Positions 1 through 5,476 of a stretch of 5,673 nt of DNA are shown piece after piece (positions within the stretch are counted from its first letter, which is position 1; each line of letters starts with the position of its first letter). Both the position numbers and the translations under genes were made by a program. The notes beneath the pieces are model-generated. The model searched no databases. It saw nothing but the letters and a program-made list of their open reading frames with translations, and was not told the DNA's origin. The stretch covers positions 1 through 5,673 of the forward strand of contig JALWJV010000122.1 of assembly GCA_026996955.1 (NCBI GenBank), written 5' to 3'. The DNA comes from Deltaproteobacteria bacterium (GTDB lineage Bacteria > Desulfobacterota > Dissulfuribacteria > Dissulfuribacterales > QOAL01).

Positions 1-209
1 TGCCAGCATGGGTGTATCCGGCAATAGATCTGCCGGTTATGCTCATTGCTACAGTTGCGGCACTCTATGTGCTTTATATGTTCGTGTACTCGGAATTTGA
101 AGACCTGGTTGCTGCCTGGCGTTATCACCTTATTCAGGGCCTGGTATTTTTTATGCTTGCAACCTACCTTACGTTCATATCAATGAACTGGCACGGGATT
201 ATGCTGTAA
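1..209 (+). CDS. C-terminal fragment of an unrecognised integral membrane protein
   Basis: The reading frame is open from the left edge of the window (first complete codon at base 3) to a TAA at 207-209, giving 68 visible residues. Two hydrophobic stretches, about residues 11-29 and 43-61, look like membrane-spanning helices. They are joined by a short loop rich in charged and aromatic residues (SEFEDLVAAWRYH). The chain ends about seven residues after the second helix. A GTG at 12-14 could be read as a start, but it has no Shine-Dalgarno sequence ahead of it and the frame is open upstream, so I take this as the end of a longer gene beginning outside the window. I do not recognise the family and no catalytic motif is visible. 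It could be the tail of a transporter or of a respiratory-complex membrane subunit. It converges on the liv operon and has no visible functional link to it. Confidence 0.6.
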   Translation, partial: PAWVYPAIDLPVMLIATVAALYVLYMFVYSEFEDLVAAWRYHLIQGLVFFMLATYLTFISMNWHGIML

Positions 210-362
210 ACTGTTGTTTGTCGACCCCTGTCATGAAAGGTAGCTCAAAGTCGGAAGCTTAAATCCTTTGCGTGCTTATCGTTCTTTGCGGTTCAGCTTT
301 TATGTCTTTAGAGATTTTTAACCTTGAGCTATTTTAACGGTAAGGTTCTATTCAGGATAGAA
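210..362. other. Convergent intergenic gap between the membrane protein and livG
   Basis: This 153-bp gap lies between two converging genes. I expected terminators here but see no GC-rich stem followed by a T-run on either strand. It holds two weak AT-rich inverted repeats, AACCTT (320-325) with AAGGTT (342-347) and TTCTAT (346-351) with ATAGAA (357-362), and a three-unit 9-bp repeat at 266-292. No gene is apparent, and in particular there is no room for livF. Confidence 0.6.
266..292 (-). repeat. Degenerate 9-bp tandem repeat, three units
   Basis: On the minus strand three consecutive 9-mers read ACCGCAAAG (292-284), AACGATAAG (283-275) and CACGCAAAG (274-266), with rough consensus NACGCAAAG. 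The middle unit is the most diverged. From memory, intergenic repeats of ACCGCAAAG/ACGCAAAG type are scattered through many bacterial genomes. Membership of such a family here is inference from sequence resemblance only. Confidence 0.5.
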
Positions 363-1118
363 TTATTCCCCAAGGTATGCAGCTATGACCCTTGGATCAC
401 ACTGGATTTCCTGTGGAGTGCCTTCGCTTAGAAGCTCACCGTAGTTAAGCACCAGGACCCTGTCTGAAACATCCATAACCAGCCCCATGTTGTGCTCTAC
501 AAGCAGGACGGTTACACCTGATGAAGTTATGTCGCGGATAAGCTTGCTCATGCTCACTGTTTCAGTGTCGTTAAGCCCTGCTGCAGGCTCATCCATGAGC
601 AGCATACGGGGTTTGGCTGCAAGTGCCCTTGCAACCTCAAGTTTTTTCAATACTCCATAAGGAAGTGATGATGCGTCCCGGTTTGCAATGTCCTGCATCC
701 CACAGAATTCCAGTGCCTCCATTGCCATTTCGCGTACTCTCTTTTCTTCCTTGAGCACTGATGGAAGGCGAAAGGCAGCCTCAAATATTCCGCATCTTGA
801 GCGCAGATGACACCCTACCATCACATTCTGGAGGACCGTCATGTTAAGAAATATCTGGAGATTCTGAAAGGTACGGGTAATTCCAAGCTTTGCAATCTGG
901 AACGGCTTGAGCCTGGTAAGGTCATGGCCATCAAAGGTGACAGTACCGGCTGTAGGGGTGTATATACTGGTTAGAAGATTAAACAGGGTGGTCTTGCCTG
1001 CACCATTTGGCCCGATTATGGCAAAGATTATCTCTGGATCAACCTTGAAATCAAGCCCGGCAATGGCAGTAACGCCGCCAAATTTTTTCTCAAGTCCGGA
1101 AACCGAAAGAAGGCTCAT
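363..1118 (-). CDS. livG: LivG-type ABC transporter ATP-binding protein
   Basis: This is the cytoplasmic ATPase that powers uptake through the LivH/LivM channel. At 251 residues it has the normal length for LivG. Visible motifs in order are Walker A GPNGAGKTT (36-44), Q-loop TFQN with Q85, the signature region LPYGVLKKLEVARAL (152-166), Walker B LLLMDEP with D176 and catalytic E177, D-loop GLND (181-184) and switch H209 in VEHN. The TRTFQN-LQIF segment (81-90) is typical of LivG rather than LivF. Two positions are unusual: the glutamine closing the ABC signature is valine (V156), and the glycine and glutamate normally seen just before the Walker A strand are E29 and I30. The ATG overlaps the livM stop as ATGA, with only a weak Shine-Dalgarno (GAG six bases upstream), so translation is probably coupled to livM. 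livF, which normally follows, is absent here. Confidence 0.95.
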   Translation of the reverse strand: MSLLSVSGLEKKFGGVTAIAGLDFKVDPEIIFAIIGPNGAGKTTLFNLLTSIYTPTAGTVTFDGHDLTRLKPFQIAKLGITRTFQNLQIFLNMTVLQNVMVGCHLRSRCGIFEAAFRLPSVLKEEKRVREMAMEALEFCGMQDIANRDASSLPYGVLKKLEVARALAAKPRMLLMDEPAAGLNDTETVSMSKLIRDITSSGVTVLLVEHNMGLVMDVSDRVLVLNYGELLSEGTPQEIQCDPRVIAAYLGE

Positions 1119-2071
1119 TGTGTGCTCAGCTCCCTCTTTTTTAACCAGCCTGTTACAATGCGGCTGCCGGATACAAACAGGCCTTCAGGAAGAAATATCA
1201 TGATTATCATCAGGATGGCGCCGTAGATCAGCACTTCAAAATCTTCAAATACAAGCAGGAATTCCGGCAGGATGCTTAATAAAACTGCGCCAAAGATGGC
1301 ACCAAAGGTTGAGGCAAGCCCTCCAAGCACAACCATTGTCACAAGCTCTATTGAGAAAAAGAAACTGAATGATTCAGGGCTTACAAATGCCTGCTGATGA
1401 GCAAAGAGACTGCCTGCTACAGAGGCTATTACTGCTGAAACTACAAAAATCTGCGCTTTGACACTTGCCGTATCAACTCCTGTCATCTGCGCCGCTACTT
1501 CACTTCCGTGAACTGCCGCAAGGGCGCGTCCAGGCCTTGAGTCAACAATGTTCAGGGAAATCCAGGTGGTAAAAAGCATGAGCCCGCCAAAAACCCAGTA
1601 CCACCTTATGTCGTTGTTGATGGCAAGGCCTGCAATGCTTATCTCCGGGATTCCTGAAAGACCGTCAGGGCCGCCGGTAATCCAGTCTGCCTGTACAAAG
1701 AAAATGTGGATTATGATTCCCATGCCAAGTGTAGCCATGGCAAGGTAGTGCCCTTTGAGTTTCAGAATAGGGCGAGCAAGCACAAATGCCAGCGTGCCTG
1801 AAATACCAACACCTGCAAGCATGGCAAGCCAGGGATTTGTGCCGTATTTGGTGGTAAGCACAGCCGAGGCGTATGCTCCAAGGCCAAAAAAGGCAGCATG
1901 CCCCAGGGAGATCTGCCCTGCATAGCCCATGAGCAGATTAAGGCTTACTGCAAGGACTGCATTTGTGCATATTGTTACCCCGACCACTGTTACATAATAA
2001 CTGTCAGGAAAGATCAGGCCTGTTGCAATCAGAACCGCAGCAAGTATGTAAAATCCTGCCAGCCTCTTCAT
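1115..2071 (-). CDS. livM: LivM-type ABC transporter permease
   Basis: This is an inner-membrane permease subunit expected to pair with LivH to form the channel for the LivJ-bound substrate. The 318-residue chain is strongly hydrophobic with several membrane segments. Family hallmarks are the block at 44-67, which includes GYAGQISLGHAAFFGLGAY, then GHYLAMATLG at 107-116, TGGPDGL at 132-138, and an EAA-type cytoplasmic loop at about 178-200 (SRPGRALAAV...GSEVAAQMTGVD) that docks onto the ATPase. The tail after the last helix is basic (GWLKKRE). The start is supported by GGAG at 2077-2080, five bases before the ATG. Its first four bases overlap the livH stop and its last four overlap the livG start, so livH, livM and livG form a tightly coupled block. 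Family assignment is firm; the transported ligand is unknown. Confidence 0.95.
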   Translation of the reverse strand: MKRLAGFYILAAVLIATGLIFPDSYYVTVVGVTICTNAVLAVSLNLLMGYAGQISLGHAAFFGLGAYASAVLTTKYGTNPWLAMLAGVGISGTLAFVLARPILKLKGHYLAMATLGMGIIIHIFFVQADWITGGPDGLSGIPEISIAGLAINNDIRWYWVFGGLMLFTTWISLNIVDSRPGRALAAVHGSEVAAQMTGVDTASVKAQIFVVSAVIASVAGSLFAHQQAFVSPESFSFFFSIELVTMVVLGGLASTFGAIFGAVLLSILPEFLLVFEDFEVLIYGAILMIIMIFLPEGLFVSGSRIVTGWLKKRELSTQ

Positions 2072-2943
2072 ACTCTCTCCGCATCAGCCGAGCCAAGAAG
2101 ACCGCTTGGCCTTATGAACAGAACCGCCAGTATAACCACAAAGGCTATGGCGTCTTTATAGCCTGATGAGATGATACCGGCACCAAGGGATTCGATTACT
2201 CCAAGCAGAAGTCCTCCTGCCACGGCTCCCATTGAACTTCCCATGCCACCGAGTATTGCGGCACAGAATCCCTTAAGGCCCAGCATGACTCCTGAATCAT
2301 ATGAAGTATATGTTATGGGGGTAACAAGAATGCCGGCAATGGCGCCCAGCAGGGCTGAAATACCGTAGGCAATGAGGAGCATGCGGTTGACGTTAATACC
2401 CACCAGGCTTGCGGCCTTGCGATTGCAGGAACAGGCAAGAATAGCCTTTCCGGTTATGGTCTTGTCAAAGAAATAGCGCACCGCCAGAACCGAAAGGGCT
2501 GTTCCACCCATAACATAAAGATTTTGAGGGAGTAGGGTGGCGTTTCCAATGGAGATAGGGACGTCCTTTGTGAATGGTGGCAGGCCATAGATGTCTTTGC
2601 CCCATATGAGAAGGGCTGCTCCCCTAAGGAATATTGAGGCGCCAATGGTGATAATGATGGTTGTAACAACAGATGCGTTTTTTGCAGGCTCTATTGCCAG
2701 CTTTTCCAGAAGCATGCCAACGGCCATGGTAATGATTACAGCGGCTGCAAGGGCAAAGGGGTAGGGTACGCCTGCCCTGTACAGGAAAATGGCGCTCATG
2801 GCGCCTATCATTACAAACTCACCCTGTGCAAAGTTTACCACGTCAGATGCGTTATAAATTATGGTAAAGCCAAGGCCTACCAGGGCATAAACAGAGCCTA
2901 CAGTTATGCCGCTTATAAGGAATTGAAAGAGTTGATCTGTCAT
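2068..2943 (-). CDS. livH: LivH-type ABC transporter permease
   Basis: This is an inner-membrane permease subunit and the partner of LivM. The 291 residues form about eight hydrophobic segments. Diagnostic blocks are SVYALVGLGFTIIYNASDVV (17-36) running into NFAQGEF (37-43), the EAA-type loop at about 162-188 (TITGKAILACSCNRKAASLVGINVNRM), and GLKGFCAAILGGMGS at 222-236. The EAA loop contains a CSC triplet (C171, C173), which is not usual as far as I recall. The ATG lies about 20 bases downstream of the hairpin that separates it from livJ, and only a weak AGG sits three bases before the start. This suggests modest initiation, or initiation influenced by the hairpin. The stop overlaps the livM start as ATGA. 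Confidence 0.95.
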   Translation of the reverse strand: MTDQLFQFLISGITVGSVYALVGLGFTIIYNASDVVNFAQGEFVMIGAMSAIFLYRAGVPYPFALAAAVIITMAVGMLLEKLAIEPAKNASVVTTIIITIGASIFLRGAALLIWGKDIYGLPPFTKDVPISIGNATLLPQNLYVMGGTALSVLAVRYFFDKTITGKAILACSCNRKAASLVGINVNRMLLIAYGISALLGAIAGILVTPITYTSYDSGVMLGLKGFCAAILGGMGSSMGAVAGGLLLGVIESLGAGIISSGYKDAIAFVVILAVLFIRPSGLLGSADAERV

Positions 2944-2957
2944 TAACCTGTGTGGTC

Positions 2958-2994
2958 GAAAAATTACCCCCTGCGGAGTAATCCGGCAGGGGGT
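2958..2994 (-). terminator. Rho-independent terminator/attenuator between livJ and livH
   Basis: Read on the minus strand, ACCCCCTGC (2994-2986) pairs perfectly with GCAGGGGGT (2974-2966) around an 11-base loop, and AATTTTTC (2965-2958) follows. A nine-base-pair GC-rich stem followed by a run of five T fits an intrinsic terminator. It lies about 45 bases past the livJ stop and about 15 bases before the livH start. If leaky, it would set binding-protein expression above that of the membrane and ATPase genes. Confidence 0.8.
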
Positions 2995-3038
2995 GTTGTG
3001 TCAGTTTAGGCTATATGGTCAGGCAAATAGTTGAGTGC

Positions 3039-4184
3039 TTAGTTTACAAGCACCCAGTCACCATTTTTGATCTCAACCATGTGGAATGAGTCCAGGCCGA
3101 GGCCCAAGTGATCGCTGGGGCTCATGTTGAAGATACCGCCTGTTCCAACAAATCCCTTTGTTTTTTCAATCTCATCCCTGATCTTGGCCCTGTCGGTGGA
3201 GCCAGCGCTTCTGACAGCGTTTACAGTGATGAAAAGTGCATCATAGGCATGTCCGCCAAAGGTTGACACCGGGCCGTATTTTGCCTCGTATGCATTCTTG
3301 TATGCAAGGAGAACACGTTTCTGCGGATCAGTGTCAGGAAGTTTGTCAGCAACGATCAGACCGGCTGCAGGGAGTCTGACACCTTCTGCAGCTTCTCCGG
3401 CAAGCTCTATGAATTTTTTGGAGGCAACGCCGTGTGACTGGTAGAGAGGCAGCTTGACACCAAGCTGGCGGATATTTTTGGTAACAATGGCAGGGGCCTT
3501 GCCGAAACCGAAGTTCACGATTACCTGCGCATCAGTTGACCTGATCTTCGTAATCTGTGTGGTCATGTCTGTGTCAGAGTTGCCATATTTTTCATCAGCA
3601 ACTATCACAAGCCCATATTTTGGCGCAAGGGCAAGGCACTGGGCGCGGCCTGATTTGTCAAAACCGCCGTTTCCTGTGATGAGAGCAACCTTGGTGAATC
3701 CCCTTGCCTTGATATCCTCGAAAATTTTGGCTGCTGCCATGCGGTCAGTATGAGGGGTCTTGAATATCCACTTTTTGACAGGCTCAATGATCTTGACAGA
3801 GCCTGCAAGGGAGATCAGCGGGACATGGGCCTTTTCCACCAGGTCCATAACAGCGATGGTGTTCCCGGAGGTGCTGCCGCCGATTATTACATCTACACGG
3901 TCTTTCTTGATTAGCCTGTTTACAAAGTTTTTGGCATCCTTTGCCTTTGCCTTTGTGTCATAGTGAATGAATTCAATCTTGGTGCCGTCAATTCCACCCT
4001 TGCTGTTTATGTCATCAATATACATCTGAAGGGTCTTGAGCTCAGGGTCTCCAAGAAAAGATGCAGGCCCGGTCACGGCAAGAAACGAGCCTATTTTCAG
4101 TGTGTCGCCGGCTGAGGCTGTATAGGTTGAGCACAGAAGCAGTGCAGCAGCAAAGACCATAATCATTCTGACGGTTTTATACAT
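3039..4184 (-). CDS. livJ: Periplasmic branched-chain/hydrophobic amino-acid-type substrate-binding protein
   Basis: This is a periplasmic ligand-binding protein of the LivJ/LivK (type I fold, Peripla_BP_6) family that delivers substrate to LivHM. I start it at the ATG at 4184, giving 381 residues. An ATG 15 bases upstream (4199) is in frame, but its following codons form the Shine-Dalgarno GGGAGGA (4197-4191), seven bases before the chosen start. Residues 1-25 are a signal peptide: Y2-K3-T4-V5-R6, a hydrophobic core to C18, then TASA with likely cleavage before G26. The LLLC segment does not fit a lipobox. Mature landmarks are LKIGSFLAVTGPASFLG (29-45), DDINSKGGIDG (57-67), GGSTSGNTIAVMDLVEK (102-118) with the serine/threonine ligand-contact motif, PLISLAGS (122-129) and KWIFKTPHTD (138-147). 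The ligand may be a branched-chain amino acid or another small organic acid or amide; it cannot be decided from sequence. Confidence 0.93.
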   Translation of the reverse strand: MYKTVRMIMVFAAALLLCSTYTASAGDTLKIGSFLAVTGPASFLGDPELKTLQMYIDDINSKGGIDGTKIEFIHYDTKAKAKDAKNFVNRLIKKDRVDVIIGGSTSGNTIAVMDLVEKAHVPLISLAGSVKIIEPVKKWIFKTPHTDRMAAAKIFEDIKARGFTKVALITGNGGFDKSGRAQCLALAPKYGLVIVADEKYGNSDTDMTTQITKIRSTDAQVIVNFGFGKAPAIVTKNIRQLGVKLPLYQSHGVASKKFIELAGEAAEGVRLPAAGLIVADKLPDTDPQKRVLLAYKNAYEAKYGPVSTFGGHAYDALFITVNAVRSAGSTDRAKIRDEIEKTKGFVGTGGIFNMSPSDHLGLGLDSFHMVEIKNGDWVLVN

Positions 4185-4190
4185 GATCAA

Positions 4191-4197
4191 TCCTCCC
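4191..4197 (-). promoter_or_regulatory. livJ ribosome-binding site that fixes the start
   Basis: The minus strand reads GGGAGGA, then six bases, then the ATG at 4184 (seven bases counted from GGAGG). This strong Shine-Dalgarno lies inside the five extra codons that would be added by starting at 4199, so the downstream ATG is the better start. Confidence 0.85.
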
Positions 4198-4333
4198 ATT
4201 AAAATTTGCGGTTATGAGTAACTGTTTCCCTCTACTCTAAGGATAAACGTCGTTAACAGAAAATCACTTTTCACTCTTTCCGTCCCTGCCAAATCAACAG
4301 ATTTGCGATATCCTCTAGGCTGATACAAAGCAC

Positions 4334-4361
4334 ATATTACCGCAATTTGGCAATGAAACAA
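4334..4361 (-). promoter_or_regulatory. Possible livJ sigma-70-type promoter
   Basis: On the minus strand TTGTTT (4361-4356) and TAATAT (4339-4334) are separated by 16 bases. Each matches the consensus only partly (3 and 4 of 6). The position, just past the ykgJ stop and about 150 bases before the livJ start, is plausible, but this is a weak call. Confidence 0.3.
4336..4354. promoter_or_regulatory. Imperfect dyad, possible operator for livJ
   Basis: ATTACC (4336-4341) and GGCAAT (4349-4354) form an inverted repeat with five of six positions matching and a seven-base spacer. It covers the proposed -10 and spacer of the livJ promoter, where a repressor site would be expected. The match is short enough to arise by chance. 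Confidence 0.25.
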
Positions 4362-4384
4362 CCTAATTGAGCTTACCGTCATGG

Positions 4385-5173
4385 TCAAGACGTGCTGCAG
4401 GAACTGCCACAGGACAGACATCCTCCTTCAAACAACTTCTTCTTCACCCATCTCATGCCGTATTTCAACAGCTCCTCCTCGTCCTGGGAGATCCTGTTGA
4501 TAACATCCTCTGATTCCATGTAACGCTCAAGGTTGGGCCCGTTAAGAAAATAATCCCTGAACCCGTCAACATCGTAGCAGCCCATGTAAAAAATCTCTAT
4601 CTGGTCTGCAGAAAGATGAGGGATTCCAGCAACCTGTTTTGCCTGCAGCAGCTCTCCAAATACATCATTAAGCTCATTGTACTTGTCTATCTGCTCACCC
4701 TGTTTCCATTCACGGACGGTCCACTCCTTGCCGTCCCTGAATCCCTGGCAATCCGGTTCACGGACTATGTAATAAAACTCCTCAACCCCTTCCATGTCCC
4801 TGCTTCTTCTGGCCATGCGTGCCAGGGGATATGTCCTGCATGCCCCTGGTCTGTCTTCGTAAACTGTACAGCCATTTTTTTCCTCTAAAAACGGGCACTT
4901 CAGATATGCCCCCTCCATCTTGAGCAGGATAACCGGAAAACCTGACTCCTGTCCCACATGAACCGTGGTGTACTGTTTGAGAAAATCCCCTGACTTCATG
5001 CCCAGGCGGTTTTTTAGCCGCATTATGTCATATGGCATAAGTACCAGGTTCAGGTCATAACAGCAGTTTGTAAAACATTTCCTGTCCGGGGTGCAGGAAA
5101 AACAGAAGGTATCATCGTCCTTTAGAGGCTTGGAATTGTCAATATATGCTTCAGGCCCTTCACTCATAGCCAT
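4385..5173 (-). CDS. YkgJ-family cysteine-cluster (Zn/Fe-chelating) protein
   Basis: This is a 262-residue soluble protein of the YkgJ/CxxCxxCC family, thought to bind zinc or an iron-sulfur cluster; the biochemical role of most members is unknown. The N-terminal cluster is C24-x2-C27-x5-C33-x3-C37-C38. It is followed by the family blocks CPFLEEKNGCTVYEDRPGAC (93-112), RTYP (113-116) and EPDCQGF (139-145). The middle (about 150-245) is charged and probably helical, with no recognised motif. The chain ends in GGCLSCGSSCSTS (250-262), adding C252, C255 and C259 to a total of 13 cysteines. No signal peptide or membrane segment is seen, so it is probably cytoplasmic. AAGGAG (5183-5178) lies four bases before the first ATG and ten before a second in-frame ATG at 5167, so the true start may be two residues shorter. 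It has its own promoter, and no functional tie to the liv genes is evident. Confidence 0.88.
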   Translation of the reverse strand: MAMSEGPEAYIDNSKPLKDDDTFCFSCTPDRKCFTNCCYDLNLVLMPYDIMRLKNRLGMKSGDFLKQYTTVHVGQESGFPVILLKMEGAYLKCPFLEEKNGCTVYEDRPGACRTYPLARMARRSRDMEGVEEFYYIVREPDCQGFRDGKEWTVREWKQGEQIDKYNELNDVFGELLQAKQVAGIPHLSADQIEIFYMGCYDVDGFRDYFLNGPNLERYMESEDVINRISQDEEELLKYGMRWVKKKLFEGGCLSCGSSCSTS

Positions 5174-5177
5174 TTTG

Positions 5178-5183
5178 CTCCTT
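5178..5183 (-). promoter_or_regulatory. Ribosome-binding site of the YkgJ-family gene
   Basis: The minus strand reads AAGGAG, then CAAA, then ATG GCT ATG. Spacing is four bases to the first ATG and ten to the second. Neither is ideal, so the site confirms the gene but leaves its exact start ambiguous by two codons. Confidence 0.7.
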
Positions 5184-5209
5184 GAATTAATAATTTTTTG
5201 GTCAGCGGC

Positions 5210-5238
5210 ATCATAATGCCTTATTGTCTTACAATCAA
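5210..5238 (-). promoter_or_regulatory. Sigma-70-type promoter for the YkgJ-family gene
   Basis: On the minus strand TTGATT (5238-5233) and TATGAT (5215-5210) are separated by exactly 17 bases. Matches to consensus are 4 of 6 and 5 of 6. Transcription would begin about 30 bases before the ATG at 5173, leaving a short leader that carries the ribosome-binding site. This is the best promoter candidate in the window. Confidence 0.6.
5223..5235. promoter_or_regulatory. Dyad ATTGT-N3-ACAAT within the ykgJ promoter
   Basis: ATTGT (5223-5227) and ACAAT (5231-5235) form a perfect five-base inverted repeat with a three-base centre. It lies in the promoter spacer and touches the -35 element. The position fits a repressor site; the regulator is unknown. 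Confidence 0.35.
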
Positions 5239-5295
5239 CCGCTCTGGTGCTTCCTGTCCTGAAGGCGCTAACCCCTGAAAAATATAAGATACCGT

Positions 5296-5314
5296 CACAA
5301 TCGATTAAATTGTG
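5296..5314. promoter_or_regulatory. Dyad CACAAT-N7-ATTGTG upstream of the ykgJ promoter
   Basis: CACAAT (5296-5301) and ATTGTG (5309-5314) form a perfect six-base inverted repeat with a seven-base centre, about 60 bases upstream of the -35. It has the same ACAAT/ATTGT half-sites as the dyad at 5223-5235, in the opposite order. It could be a second binding site for one regulator. Confidence 0.35.
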
Positions 5315-5436
5315 CCATAGTTGCTTAGCGATAGGGGGTTATGATTTACGATGAGAAATTTCTGGTTTTGGCGCTGGAGGCCAATTTGAAATTTGTCTTT
5401 GTGCAGGAACAATGCTGTTTGATGTTTTTCTTAATT

Positions 5437-5454
5437 CAAGCAAAATATTGCTTG
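5437..5454. repeat. Perfect hairpin downstream of the nuclease-like gene
   Basis: CAAGCAA (5437-5443) and TTGCTTG (5448-5454) form a seven-base-pair stem with a four-base loop, starting 22 bases past the stop codon at 5477. Neither strand has a T-run after it, so it is not a standard intrinsic terminator. It may still stabilise or end the upstream transcript. Confidence 0.4.
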
Positions 5455-5476
5455 TCTCGCACAGCTTTTGGGAAAA

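Larger units (their letters stand above)
4185..4384. other. livJ leader and intergenic region after ykgJ
   Basis: These 200 bases lie between the ykgJ stop and the livJ start on the same strand. I see no convincing terminator after ykgJ, so some read-through into the liv genes is possible. The region holds a possible livJ promoter close to the ykgJ stop, an imperfect dyad over it, and a leader of roughly 140 bases ending in the strong livJ ribosome-binding site. A long-range inverted match also exists between about 4203-4215 and 4337-4349 (11 of 13 bases); its meaning is unclear. No small gene is supported. Confidence 0.5.
5174..5476. other. Intergenic region upstream of the YkgJ-family gene
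   Basis: These 303 bases lie between the end of the nuclease-like gene and the YkgJ-family gene, both on the minus strand. The part nearest ykgJ holds a good sigma-70-type promoter and two dyads sharing the half-site ACAAT/ATTGT. Near the upstream gene is a perfect AT-rich hairpin without a T-run. A plus-strand open frame starting at 5341 is not convincing as a gene. Confidence 0.6.

Noticed and set aside
12..209. GTG at 12 as the start of a 65-residue small membrane protein
   Set aside because: The frame is open to the window edge and no ribosome-binding site precedes the GTG, so a truncated longer gene is more likely.
241..331. TAGCTCAA-type inverted match between 241-250 and 322-331
   Set aside because: Only 8 contiguous bases match, across about 70 bases; this is easily chance and does not flank a gene or mobile element.
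320..362. Inverted repeats as a terminator for livG or the plus-strand gene
   Set aside because: Stems are six base pairs and AT-rich, one loop is 16 bases, and no T-run follows on either strand.
907..1203. Plus-strand 98-codon open frame antisense to livG and livM
   Set aside because: The opposite strand encodes well-conserved LivG/LivM motifs, so this is a shadow frame.
4128..4135. LivJ as a lipoprotein using the LLLC segment (Cys18)
   Set aside because: A lipobox needs Gly, Ala or Ser just before the cysteine; here it is Leu. A TASA cleavage site follows and fits signal peptidase I.
4212..4421. Minus-strand 69-codon open frame spanning the ykgJ end and the livJ leader
   Set aside because: It overlaps the ykgJ 3' end in another frame and has no recognisable protein features; it is likely non-coding leader.
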